Shown here in pieces: positions 39,986 through 50,700 of a DNA stretch of 64,000 bases; the stretch's first letter is position 1, and each line of letters begins with the position of its first letter. The DNA lies in assembly GCA_013398955.1 (NCBI GenBank), contig VWPU01012591.1, positions 1 to 64,000 on the forward strand, given 5' to 3'. Source of the DNA: Callaeas wilsoni (taxonomy: Eukaryota; Chordata; Aves; Passeriformes; Callaeidae). The notes beneath the pieces were generated by a model. The model had not been told where the DNA came from. It worked only from the letters and a program-made list of their open reading frames with translations, and ran no database searches. The position numbers were made by a program, and so were the translations under genes.

Positions 39986-42900
39986 TGAAATTCTTTATAT
40001 TGCTGACTTCAAAAAATTCTCTCTGTATCCTACATTTAGGGTTATGGTAATAGAGCTGGCTACCCATGAAGGAACTTGCTTCCCATCTATGTATCAGCAA
40101 GGGAGTTGAAAGTCAGTTTCTTTACCCCCAGCCACAATACCAAGAAGACAATGGCTGCTGCTTGCTGATACCGCCATGAAATGTTGTTACATGAGCAGCC
40201 AAACACAGGGAGAATGCTTTGTTTGCCAAGCACTGTCAAGCTTTCCTGCAGCCTCACGAACATTACCACCATCTTCCAATCACCTAATAACTTTCTCCAA
40301 AGAAATCGCAGGAGTTATCTTTCTTATTGTGTCAAAGGATCAAGTCTGTGTATTTTCTGTGTATTACTACCACTAACTCAGATGAATTAAGTTATTCCTG
40401 AGCTAAAATATGCTCAAGGTTTAAACATAATTGCCCCTTACTTTGATGGACACAATTTATTCAAGCTAACCAAAAGCATTTATACATCGTCACATAGGAA
40501 CTGTTTTCAGGTAGAATTCTAGTTAAAACACTAAGAACAAAATATTTTGTCTTTTTGTTTCTTCCCTAGGTAAGTCTTAGTCATTTTTTTTTATTAGCAG
40601 CTTAAAGTATCATACTGCTATTTAATAAAGCTCTGTTTATACACATGAATTTTAGTATTTAGCCTTCCAAATATAGTCCTGGAGAGATCATGCCATAAGA
40701 ACACAGTACTAAAGCCACTAGTAGTGACTCTTACACTTTGTTTGCACAAAACCTGATAGCTTGACTCTGTAATGGACAAGAATTCCCAAAAAAGAAATGC
40801 CACTCTGAAAGCCTTTATTCCTGTAAAGTTTATGAGCTAAATGAGATAAACATTACAAGGAATACCGAAGATACACCACACATAAAGGGCAACATGAAAT
40901 AAATGCCTTAAGCACAGTGCATAAACCAGTGTACACTAGATGATTAGCCATTGTCCTCGTGGTGGAGAGAGTGCATATGTGTGTGTGCAAGAGTGAGCAT
41001 CCTTATACACTGCATACATAAATGCCTTCACTCAAAAAAACTAATTAAAATAATTATCCAGACACTCTGGATAGTTACAGTAAAGATGTACGAAATAATA
41101 ATTAAACACCTATGATTGCCTACACCGTCTGTTCTTTGTTATGGGAATCACACTGGGAGTTTGAGATGTTAGACATGGAGAATGCTATAGAAAGAAAGAA
41201 AAATAAATTGAATTCTTCCCAGTAAATACCTTGTAATTTGATGATAATAGTGAATGATTACTAGATTTGCTTAGCAGCAAGAGGTGTGTTTTGGTCACCC
41301 AAACAGTACTTCCCAAATCAATCACAAAATAAAAACCATGATTGATTGTTGTTATTCTACACCAAAAAGCAACCTACGGGATGGTGAAGTGGATTACACG
41401 TGTTTCTTTGATCTTTTCCAAACAGATTTCACTCAATAAACTGCTTATATGTTTTTATAATCACATCATACTGGAGGCTGTTTTTCACTGTCAGGAAAAT
41501 TTCTCTGGGTGAGAAGAACGAAGAGTAACTAAAAACAGGTCCACAGGGACTTCCTGAAGAGGAATAAACAGCTTTTCTAAATTCCAAGATGGGTGAAGAA
41601 AAATTTGTCTTTTGCTGTACTAAAGGGAAAATTTCTCTGAAAGCATCAACAAAAATCTTCCTACACAAACTGTACTCTGACAAAAACACAGTGTACTCCC
41701 CTGCTATTAAACATTTGAGGCAATGGACAATTCCTACCAAATCTGAAAGGGAGACAGTATCACATAACACTGACAACTGCATTCGGCCCAACTCACATTG
41801 GTTTCACTGCTTCCTCCTCATTCAAACATACGCTGAACTTGGGAGGAAACGTGTGATAAACAAGGGGGCTGAGGAGGAATTCCCTGTTATGTGGGCGAAC
41901 TGCAGCAACACAGGGCTGTTAAAGACAAATGGCAACGGGACTGGGGATAATAGCTGTTAATGCAAGACGTTATCCACAATGTGGGAAGGAGAGAAATGGG
42001 GTGAAATCTTGGGTGAAAATGATATTTCCTGAATTTGTAAATTTGTAAATTTGAAGTTTCCTGTAGCTTTGAAACCTATTTAAGGAACATACTAGTATCA
42101 AGTCCTCACTACGACATGCACTTGTTCATATTTTAACAATAACCAGAGACTTGCAGGCCCCCCTCATGTCAGCATGTCACTATGTTTGAAACGCACTGAA
42201 CTTGCTGATCTACCTTTAGCCAGATTCCCTTGTGTACAGCTTTAAGGTATCACTGAAAAAATACTGCACTTCACAGCATACAAACTGTTCTTATACAATC
42301 AGAAAGCATATGATTAGCTAATAAAATACATTAATATAATATCAGGCACAGACAGAAGGAAATAAAATACATTTCTGCAGAAGAGATTAACATAGATATT
42401 TCAATGGATTAGGAAGTTTCAGTGACAGAAGGTATATTTAATATATAAAATCCATATAATGAGAAGCAGTTGAAAAAATAGGACAACTGTCATGTGTCCA
42501 AGAAATATCTTCATAAAAAAGCTGTCACATATAAACACTTCTCAGCAACAAAACCCTCTGCAACTGAACAAGGCAAATTTAATTCTGAATGTACAATGTG
42601 CCTCATCGTGGATCTTATAATTACTAATATTCTTGAGCAACGGGATAACTCCAAATTCAAACAGAAATTACCTTCTCCTGTTAAATAACTCCTGCCTGAC
42701 ATTTATGATTAGTTGTACATAAAGATTGTTGGTTTATTCTAGCAAAAGGACAGTTAAAAAGGAATATGATCAATGTGTATAAATATATCCAGAGGCAAAC
42801 ACCTGAGAAGGGTAGGAACTAATTAAGCTCAAGGCTGATGCTGGCAGAAGAACAAATGGTAATAACTTGGCCATGAAGAAATTCAGGTTGCAAACAAAAC

Positions 42901-44642
42901 AATCTGATGTTTTCAGATGAAAATTCACAATTTTGTGATCAAGATGACCTGGCTGCTTTGAGTAACCAGGGCTGGAGCTCAAGAGCCCAAGGATGCCCCC
43001 CACTTCCAGACATACATCCTAGAAACACAATGAAGTTTAACACTCTTGCAAAACAAATAGATGTTAAATCCTGTAATAAATCTGCTCACTGAAAAAATAC
43101 TATATTGGCTATAAATGATAAAATGAAAATACCTATAAATTCAGAAGTGAATTAATTTCTAAAGGCTTATCATTTGCGTAGTTCCGGGAGACCATGGATC
43201 CTCTTGATTCAAGCTATTGAGACTCTGAAGGATCCTTTCCAGCAAAAGGTAGAGCTGCTTAAATTCTGTTACAACAAACTCTGGAATATCCCTTCACTTT
43301 CTACCAATACTCCTTATTCTTGTTCCAACCCCCAAAAACTGAGGAGCAAAAAATGCTGACACACCATGCCTTACCATAACAGAAAATAAGGAACAACTTT
43401 ATCATCTTTGATGCCCTGTGGAACTTGTTTTTATTCTATCACAAAACCTCACGAAAATAATACTGAAGAATAGTCACTGCACATATGGGATACACCAAGC
43501 AATCACAGGCCTGGCCCCTTCACTCCCCTCTTTCATTGACTTTGGCAAATTTTATACACGAACCTATTGAAAACACACAAATTAACCAAGTACCTTTAGA
43601 ATATTCAATGTTTGGTGTCACAGGGTGCTTTTTTCCAAGCTGTGAAACTAGCAAACTGTTCACTAAGAAAGTTTGCTCTAGAGAGGTGAACTATTTCATC
43701 CTTAGATTAGACTGATTTGTGTTTCTTAAGGAACCATGAGAAATCTGCTCTATTGTCAGTTGATTCTCCATCAGATCCATGATGTAACTTCAGCTTTTAC
43801 TAGTAAATATATTTTTAGTCATCAAATACAACAGCCTTTTATTTTGAATCTTTGGTAATACTCATGTTCACCAGAAATGCCATTTCAATTAATACAAACA
43901 TTTTTCAAACTGCAGAAAAAATTAAGTGCTTTGCTTCACCTAAAAAAAAAAATTTCCTTTCTTTCCCTTCTCTGCCTCTTTTTCTTTTACTGATTGTTTA
44001 AAAAAACCCCCACAAAACACATACAATGTCCACATACAGATGTCCTTGATAATCATCCTTTTGTATCGCCCAAAAGTCTGTAATATAGCACACATGCAAC
44101 TCTTAAGCAAGGAACACTCAAGCACTCCTAGTCTAGGACACCCAGACCACAACATGACAAACATTCTCTTTCTGGACAAAAGCATATTTAAATTCTTACA
44201 AAAGCAGAAAAGAAGATGGTGTTCACTGCCAGTTTAGTGATCTTCTGTGTTTATTGATAATGATACCTATGTTTATCCTTAATTACTGTTGCTTTGCTTT
44301 ATTAAAAATATTATTTGGAGGACAAAAAATTTTGTTCATCAGATAGGTAGTTGTTTTATTCAGAAAAAATACTTTTCGGTTTCACTACTTTTCACTTCAG
44401 ACTGAACCAGAAATCAATTATTTCCAAGGTTCTAATGTGAAGTTATTAAAAATGGCTTTATACTCTCAAAATTCATCTTTCCTATCCTTCTTTCTTTCTT
44501 TAAAGGAAAATACCTATTTGCAAGCAAGACTTAATTGCAACAGATGGAGGACATTTGCTAGTATAGTTTCTATTTTTTTTTCATTCTGGTGTGTTTTTCT
44601 TTTTAAATTGAAGTGCTGCAGGTGGTAAAGAAAAGATTATAC

Positions 44643-44690
44643 TTCTACATACATATACATATATATAACTATATGCATGGATACATGCAT
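44643..44690. repeat. AT/CA-rich simple repeat
   Basis: An interrupted TACATA/TATA run inside the large SYT14 intron. Confidence 0.7.
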
Positions 44691-44940
44691 TCACCACTAG
44701 ATCCCTATTTATGGACTGGAAATTTCTAAGTAATTAAAAGAAAAATATGGGCAGCTTTTGCAGGTGGAAAGTGAACATACTTACAAAAGCCCTAAGGAAA
44801 TTATCATTGTGCTAATGCAGTGCTATGACTGTTCAAAAAACTGAGTGGATGTGATGACTCTATAAATATACACACTATTCTTACAGAATTCAGGACACTG
44901 TATCTCACTGCATTCTTATTCTGCCTCATTTAATACTCAC

Positions 44941-45390
44941 AGGCAGACTGTAAGAAGGTTCCAGTATCACTGGCACTGACATCTTCCCTTGAAGATTCAA
45001 TTTTGTTAAGTAAAAAATCTTTTCTCCCACAATTCTCTCTTTTTTCATGCGTCGTACGCTGTACAGTCGAAAGCGAACTGCATAATTCCCAATCATCTCA
45101 GACTCGACGTGATTAAATTTGAATGTCTCTGTGAAGACAGGGCACGGTCCCCGCTGGATGCTGGTTTTTGCTCTCTGCTTCTTTATAGGGAGAAGAACTA
45201 GGTGTACTTGCCACGAGCTTCCACCTGTCCTGCTGTATGTTGGAATGTCTGTGACAGCTGTCACTGTCACCAAAAGCTTCTGTTCCTGTGAGTCATAGTC
45301 AAAAGTCACATCCAGTGTGCCATATTTAGCTACTGGCTCAGGATCAAAAGGTTTAGGAAGCTGTGAAGATGATCCTCGGGCTGACATATC
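44941..45390 (-). CDS. SYT14: SYT14 coding exon: complete C2A domain
   Basis: The 450-bp minus-strand exon (150 codons, phase 0 at both ends) follows a TTCTTCTTCTTCTTCAG acceptor and ends CTGCCT|GTGAGT. It begins DMSARGSSSQLPKPFDPEP and then holds C2A from about KYGTLDVTFDYDSQEQKLLV to VPVILEPSY. In loop 1 the calcium-binding aspartates are replaced (TDIPTYSRTGGSSW) and in loop 3 the usual Y-D-F-D is YSVRRMKKER, so this C2A should not bind calcium. The polybasic stretch PIKKQRAKTSIQRG is present. The ATG at 45387 is internal and not a start, because the reading frame enters from the upstream exon through GAT. SYT16 is the close paralogue, but the match here is to SYT14. Confidence 0.97.
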
Positions 45391-45413
45391 CTGAAGAAGA
45401 AGAAGAAAAAAGT

Positions 45414-45434
45414 CATTTATTTATTTATTTATTG
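45414..45434. repeat. (ATTT)n microsatellite
   Basis: About five ATTT units lie about 25-45 bases upstream of the C2A exon acceptor, in the region where the branch point would be expected. Confidence 0.9.
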
Positions 45435-45901
45435 TATTCTATTATTAAATCTAGCATGGATATATATGGGTTACTCTAGACAATATGAAGGCACTATGAT
45501 CTTTTTGTTCATTTCATAAACAAGGTTATTAAGCACTGAAAGCCCAAGGAGATGGTTGACCAGCAGTCAAGATGAAATCAAGACTTTACCTGGCCAATAC
45601 CACCAAAAGCCAGAAGCCAGTCAGTCTGCACTCAGATTGAATTCAGATGTAATGATCTCTTCTTCTGTGCCCCACATGTTAAGAAGTATATACATTCATT
45701 ACAAGATAAAACCACCTCATTTCAGTGTGAGTATACACATATTTTAAAGTTCACCTGTTACATTGCTTGATGAGAAAGCTAATGATTGAGGACACAGTGA
45801 GATGCCAGTAAAGAATACAAGAATTACAAACCTACTCGCACACGCAGCTCCTGTTGCAGTCCACAAACGTTATACGAATATGCTAAAAATTATCGTAGAA
45901 A

Positions 45902-45985
45902 CATAGAATCACAGAACAGTTTGGGTTGGAAGGGACCTTAAAGATCTTTTAGTTCCAACCCCTCTGCTATGGCCAAGGATGTCAC
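45902..45985 (-). mobile_element. CR1 LINE 3'-end fragment
   Basis: Plus-strand text such as CATAGAATCACAGAACAG, TTTGGGTTGGAAGGGACCTT and TAGTTCCAACCCCTCTGC matches the reverse complement of the avian CR1 3' end, including the terminal ATTCTATG-type repeat. Only the extreme 3' end is present, as is usual for 5'-truncated CR1 copies. It is a strong marker for a bird genome. Confidence 0.92.
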
Positions 45986-46782
45986 TGTCATGGCTCTATT
46001 AATTTAATTTTACTGGAACTGTGCAAGATGTATCTGTTTTGAACTCTTCTTCTGAATTCTCTGTAAATTGCATCAGTCCTAAAATTGTATTTTAATCTTA
46101 AAATTCAGATTGTTTATTGTCAAATTTTGAATATTTGAATTCAAATTTTGAATAAAATATTGATTTCCCTATAATGTTACAACGGCTGGCTTGATAGAGA
46201 TACTGAAACAGAAAATATTTACAAGTACTACCGCTCATACAATGAATTATCCCAAGTATGTAAAACAAAGGTGTTTCAAGTATATCTTCATATTATCAAA
46301 GATATACTTGTTCACGTGAACAAATAGATACCAAAACAAAGCCTTCTGGGCTAAGAAATGTTCTTATTTTAACCTGGCTGCCATACAGCTGTGGGAATGC
46401 ATTCCTCTAAGGGCTTCACTCCTGAAGCTTTGAGTGGCTATAAAAAAAGCCGGCAGCATTCTCAGCTCTTCCTGAATATGCTTACATTAATGACTGGAGT
46501 GACACAAAATGGGACGACCTTGCAGCTGGCCCTTCCAGACCTTGCACCAACACCCCAGGTACACAACATCAACTTACCAACATGTCTACCAAGACAGAAA
46601 CATCAGGACTGAGCTCTAACATGCACTTCCAAACTTCCGGTAGCGACAAAAGATAAATTTGTACCAAAAGGAGCTTCTTCTGCACATGGCATCACTAATT
46701 AGACTTACCCATAGATGTCAGTGCAGTAACTAGTTGTTAAACACATTTCAATGAAATACGTGTCAGAAAAGATTCTTCACAG

Positions 46783-46985
46783 AAAAAAATGTATATATAT
46801 CATTACAGTTTATAGCAGAAAGTAGAAAAATTAAGTGGCCCAAATCACTATACCACATCAACATCTGGACAAAAAAAATCTCTGTATATTTTTTTTTTTC
46901 CAGTTGTTAACGGGGTATAATAATTTGGACCACTTAATTTTTCTACTTTCTGCTATAAACTGTAATGATATATATACATTTTTTT
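46783..46985. repeat. Long inverted repeat (quasi-palindrome), about 86-bp arms
   Basis: The left arm at 46783-46868 and right arm at 46900-46985 are reverse complements. The outer 50 or so bases pair perfectly, including TTTATAGCAGAAAGTAGAAA and its complement. The inner part has scattered mismatches (CAAATCACTATACC against CAAATTATTATACC). The loop is about 30 bases. It would form a stable hairpin in either RNA or single-stranded DNA. No transposase or known MITE family was recognised. Confidence 0.9.
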
Positions 46986-47090
46986 TTTTTTTGTTTTAAA
47001 AAGTAAATTTTTTTTTTTGTTTTAAAAAGTAAATTTTTTTTTTTGTTTTAAAAAGTAAATTTTTTTTTTTTTTTCTTTTTTTTTTTTTTC
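46979..47090. repeat. 26-bp tandem repeat merging into poly(T)
   Basis: The motif GTTTTAAAAAGTAAA with a preceding T tract repeats three times with its G at 46993, 47019 and 47045, so the period is exactly 26. A long T tract with one C interruption follows to 47089. It begins where the right arm of the inverted repeat ends. Confidence 0.95.
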
Positions 47091-47248
47091 ATACAACTTG
47101 TTTTACATTATGAGGTGTTCAGTTTGAAAAAGCAAACTTTTATTTGGGTTGTCTGAAAAATCATATGGAAGAATTGTGACTACAGTCCTTACAGTGTGAT
47201 GGAATTTTCTGACTGATTTAAAATGGTTTAAAAAATAATTCGCTATGG

Positions 47249-47393
47249 AAACAAAATGAGCCGAAATTTACTGGGAGCTGGTTTTAAAGTTAAGGTGCCA
47301 TAAAGATAACTACAAAAATCTGAACAATTTGAAATCCTATTGTCATATTTTTTGACAAACTTTTTTTTTTTTTTAAACAAAATGAGCCGAAAT
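47249..47393. repeat. Pair of 19-bp direct repeats
   Basis: AAACAAAATGAGCCGAAAT occurs at 47249-47267 and again at 47375-47393, starts 126 bp apart. The second copy follows a T tract and ends 76 bp before the SYT14 linker exon. Confidence 0.95.
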
Positions 47394-47468
47394 ATTGGTG
47401 CCCATATAACAGTGCATTGATCATTAGATCAAAAAAGCAGTTCACCACACTCATCTATTTTCATTTAC

Positions 47469-47737
47469 CTCTGGACTAAGAACCGCTGTGCTATCACTCG
47501 GAACATCCTCTTCGTATCCTTTGTTATGAAAGCTTTCTATTTCGTGTCCCGTGCTTCCCTCACTTGGGCACTTATATGAACATCTTGGACTGTTGCTACA
47601 CTGGGAATATTCACATTTGCTGTCTCCGACTTCGGAAGGCGTACAGGAAAGATGAGGAGAACCACTGTCATCCTGGTATGGAGGCGGCTGCAGTTCATCC
47701 AGTGGAGGTGTTCTTCTCATCCTCTGAATGCAGTTCG
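47469..47737 (-). CDS. SYT14: SYT14 coding exon: cytoplasmic linker before C2A
   Basis: The 269-bp minus-strand exon follows CACTTATTCTCAG at 47737 and ends GAG|GTAAAT at 47469. The first two bases complete a codon, then 89 residues read NCIQRMRRTPPLDELQPPPY and onward to AVLSPE. The exon is rich in Ser, Pro and acidic residues and looks disordered. It contains a PPPY motif, a possible WW-domain ligand, and a cysteine cluster (SKCEYSQCSNSPRCSYKC). The next exon starts with GAT, giving the expected SPE-DMSA join. The methionine at 47720 is internal, not a start. By memory the human protein has one extra residue in the CSY-KC segment. Confidence 0.95.
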
Positions 47738-50700
47738 CTGAGAATAAGTGAAAATGCTTTACTTACTTTCTGATTATTCACTGGTCAAAGAGTTATGCGG
47801 AAAATGTAAATCTAAATGCCTGGACAGAGAATTTAAAAATCTATGTATCTCTTTTTTTTAAACTTTACATTTCAAATCAGATGACAAATACTACTGAAAA
47901 AAAAATTGTTAAAAACGGAAATGAGTGATCTCTCAGATGAAAGAAACTTAGATAAAAGCAAAGTTTTAAGTGGATTGTGCAAACCACATGTAAATAAATA
48001 TAGCACGGATATGACATGACAAAATTTCTAGGCTTGAATTTCAGGGATGCTTACCTTGCAAAAACCTTTGGATATCTTAAGTCAGATTCTGTGCAGATGG
48101 AATGTAGGCCAGTTATGGAAACAAAATGCACTCCCTAAAGCCATGATATCAAGCTGATTACCTCCCATGCAGTTGCCCACCAGGGAGATACTAAATTAAA
48201 CTCTGAAGACAAGTTAGGTACTAATAAAGGCAGCCTTTCACACAAGTGAACTCTGCTCACCAGTGAATTTAAAAGTGATGCAATGTCTCAGATTCTTTAT
48301 TACTTAAGGACAGCTAAAGGGTACGCATCGAGCGTCTGGAAGTTACACACTACCTCTAGTCACTAAAGACAGTGGAAAAAGGATCATGAGCAATCTTGTG
48401 CTTGGGATGAACACTTTATGCTGACCATCTTTGCTTTTCACACTAGGTAGATAGCTACAAATGTGGTTATACATCTCCTCAGAAATTAAACCTGATGCAT
48501 GGCTACAGACAAAGAAAGTTAATTCAAAATAATTAGATTTCAAATTTTTATCTCATATTTTACTACGCAGCATTACACAGTTGAATAGAATTGGGAAAAG
48601 ACAGCAAGGTGTGCAGCAGTTGAAATGAAAGGAATATTAAGGACAGGTAAAGAACTGTCTCCTATTTTGTTTACATTTTCTGTAGAGGTCGTATTGAAGA
48701 TTTCAATGCCCCTGACATAAAGAATTACCTTGTACATAAAAATTTCAAAACAAAAATGTTTTCTGGTGTCAAACATACCATTTCACTCATAGAAAAATCT
48801 ACCAAACAAGCAAGTTAAAGAAAGTATTAACTGGGGAATGCAGGGCTCTTCTTTATTTCAACAGCTCCTAAAAGAACTATGGCAAACAAGTAATTAAAAG
48901 ACTCCTACAAGATGAAACCACTGTCAGGAACCTTCTCATCTCTAATAAACCCATCAGAGCCAGCCTGCCATACAGTGATTCCAAAATGCTGTTCCAGCAC
49001 TCTTGCACAAGGTCTTCTCCTGTTAGTTAGCCAGTGCTACTAACCCTTGAAACTGCAATCCCACAGAGCTGGAAAGCAAAACAGACAGCAGGGAATCCTA
49101 TACTTGAATCGTAGTCATCTGTCTAGCTAATAAACATAAAACCTTACCTATGAATATTAGACAATTTGTGCCCATGAAACTAGATAGACATGATTTTAGA
49201 ATCTAAACTGGTATTTTAATCATAATAAAATAATAATATGCATTATTTGACTCTCTATACCATGAAAACTGGACTTCTTTGTCATAATCTATATAATTAA
49301 ATATTCTAGAAAATTCAGAAAAGCAGCATTTTTACTCATTGTTGCCAAAAGGCAACAAACAGTATTAAATGAGACAGTAACCACCACGCAGCCCTGAATG
49401 TCTTTCTGTTCACTTGTCATGAAGTCTGCTAAGAATTTTTAACACCCAGCTTTCCCATAGTCTAATGAAATGAAAGCGTGTCCAGGTAACTATCAACACC
49501 ATTATTGTCTTACATGAGTAAATAAATGACTGTGTGACTCACTTTTTTCAGTTTGATGAACTCCATTATATGTCCCTATGGGAAAAATGTACAGGCTGTG
49601 TGACAGAAAAGGTGCTTTTAATGTAGGCGTGGAAGAAGTGAAGACAAAATTCTTATTAAGCAGCTGTGATTCAAAAATCTCAGAAAAAGCTAAAACATCA
49701 GAACAGGTTTTAACTACGTATTTTTCAAATTTCAGTTTAACAAACTGAAATAGCATGTAAATTCTTAAAACAAGTATCTGGGATTAAAAATCTAAGGACA
49801 TCTCTGTCTAGAGATGTATAAACTGGTTTTGAACAACAGCATTCCCTATATAAAAAGATATCAAAGTTTTCAAATTAATTCTCAAGGTGAAAACGTCTCA
49901 TTTTAATTTCCCCCTCCTCACAGTAAATGATGCAATAAAATGATTTTTTTTTTGGTTACAACTCTCTAAAAACCATGAAGATTTGAATTACATTGAGACA
50001 TTCTAATGACTGATGATTTCAAAGCCAAATGATATCACAGACAGAAGTGAATACAACCATACCAAATATCTGATCCTGGGTATTTTCCTTAAAAATTACT
50101 CAGAAGTAGCAACTAACTTTGAAAATCTGTCAACAAAATTTTGAATATGTATCAACGTTTAAAATACAAAACCACTGCTAGTGCCTGCTGGGTTATCACT
50201 GATCGTGTTGGAGAAAAATGTTTGGAGCTGAAAGGCAAGCATGATCTGAAGTGTGTGCATATTTACACATGAAGCCACTGTGTGTAACACCTTGTACCTT
50301 TTATTTAAGGTGTAAACTTCAGACACAGCTATACATACTTCTGTATTGTGACAAAGCCAAAGAATACCTCCCAAAGACCACTGAATGTGACTAATAACAT
50401 CTGCTAAAGAGTTACAAGCAAATGGTTACACCCAAAATCTAAAATTAATCATTGCATTGCTTTTATGCAGGTTTCAAATCACATAGAAAATAATTTTTGT
50501 AAATTCATTTGTAAATGAAATTAATCATATTAAATGACCACATCACCTGGACTAGATAGACAGGGTGAAAAACAAGCCAACGTATGTCCCAAAAGTGGAA
50601 GGAAGATACAGTCACAGAGAAATCAAATCAGGTTTCGTCCGAGGTTCCTACCAGCCGGAAAATGCCATAACAGAGAAAAGATAAATAGAAAAAAAGACCT

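Larger units (their letters stand above)
31311..44940 (-). other. SYT14: SYT14 large intron (13,630 bp) between C2A and the linker
   Basis: A strong GTGAGT donor lies at 44940 and the acceptor TTTTATAG ends at 31311 (minus strand). It is AT-rich throughout. It holds a perfect 36-bp palindrome near 39.26 kb, a probable MIR fragment near 39.9 kb, and AT/CA-rich simple repeats near 40.98 and 44.65 kb. I found no nested gene or recognisable structured RNA by eye. Confidence 0.9.
45391..47468 (-). other. SYT14: SYT14 intron (2,078 bp) rich in repeats
   Basis: The donor is GAG|GTAAAT at 47468 and the acceptor TTCTTCTTCTTCTTCAG ends at 45391 (minus strand). The intron contains an ATTT microsatellite by the acceptor, a CR1 fragment, a long quasi-palindrome, a 26-bp tandem repeat and a pair of 19-bp direct repeats close to the donor. 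Confidence 0.9.

Noticed and set aside
44926..45387. A free-standing 153-residue protein starting MSARG and ending PVSIK
   Set aside because: It is the C2A exon read past its splice sites: the true exon begins at 45390 after an AG, and the last residues (VSIK) lie beyond the GTGAGT donor.
46979..47090. CRISPR-like regular repeats
   Set aside because: The period is regular, but there are no distinct spacers, the unit is low-complexity and the genome is vertebrate.
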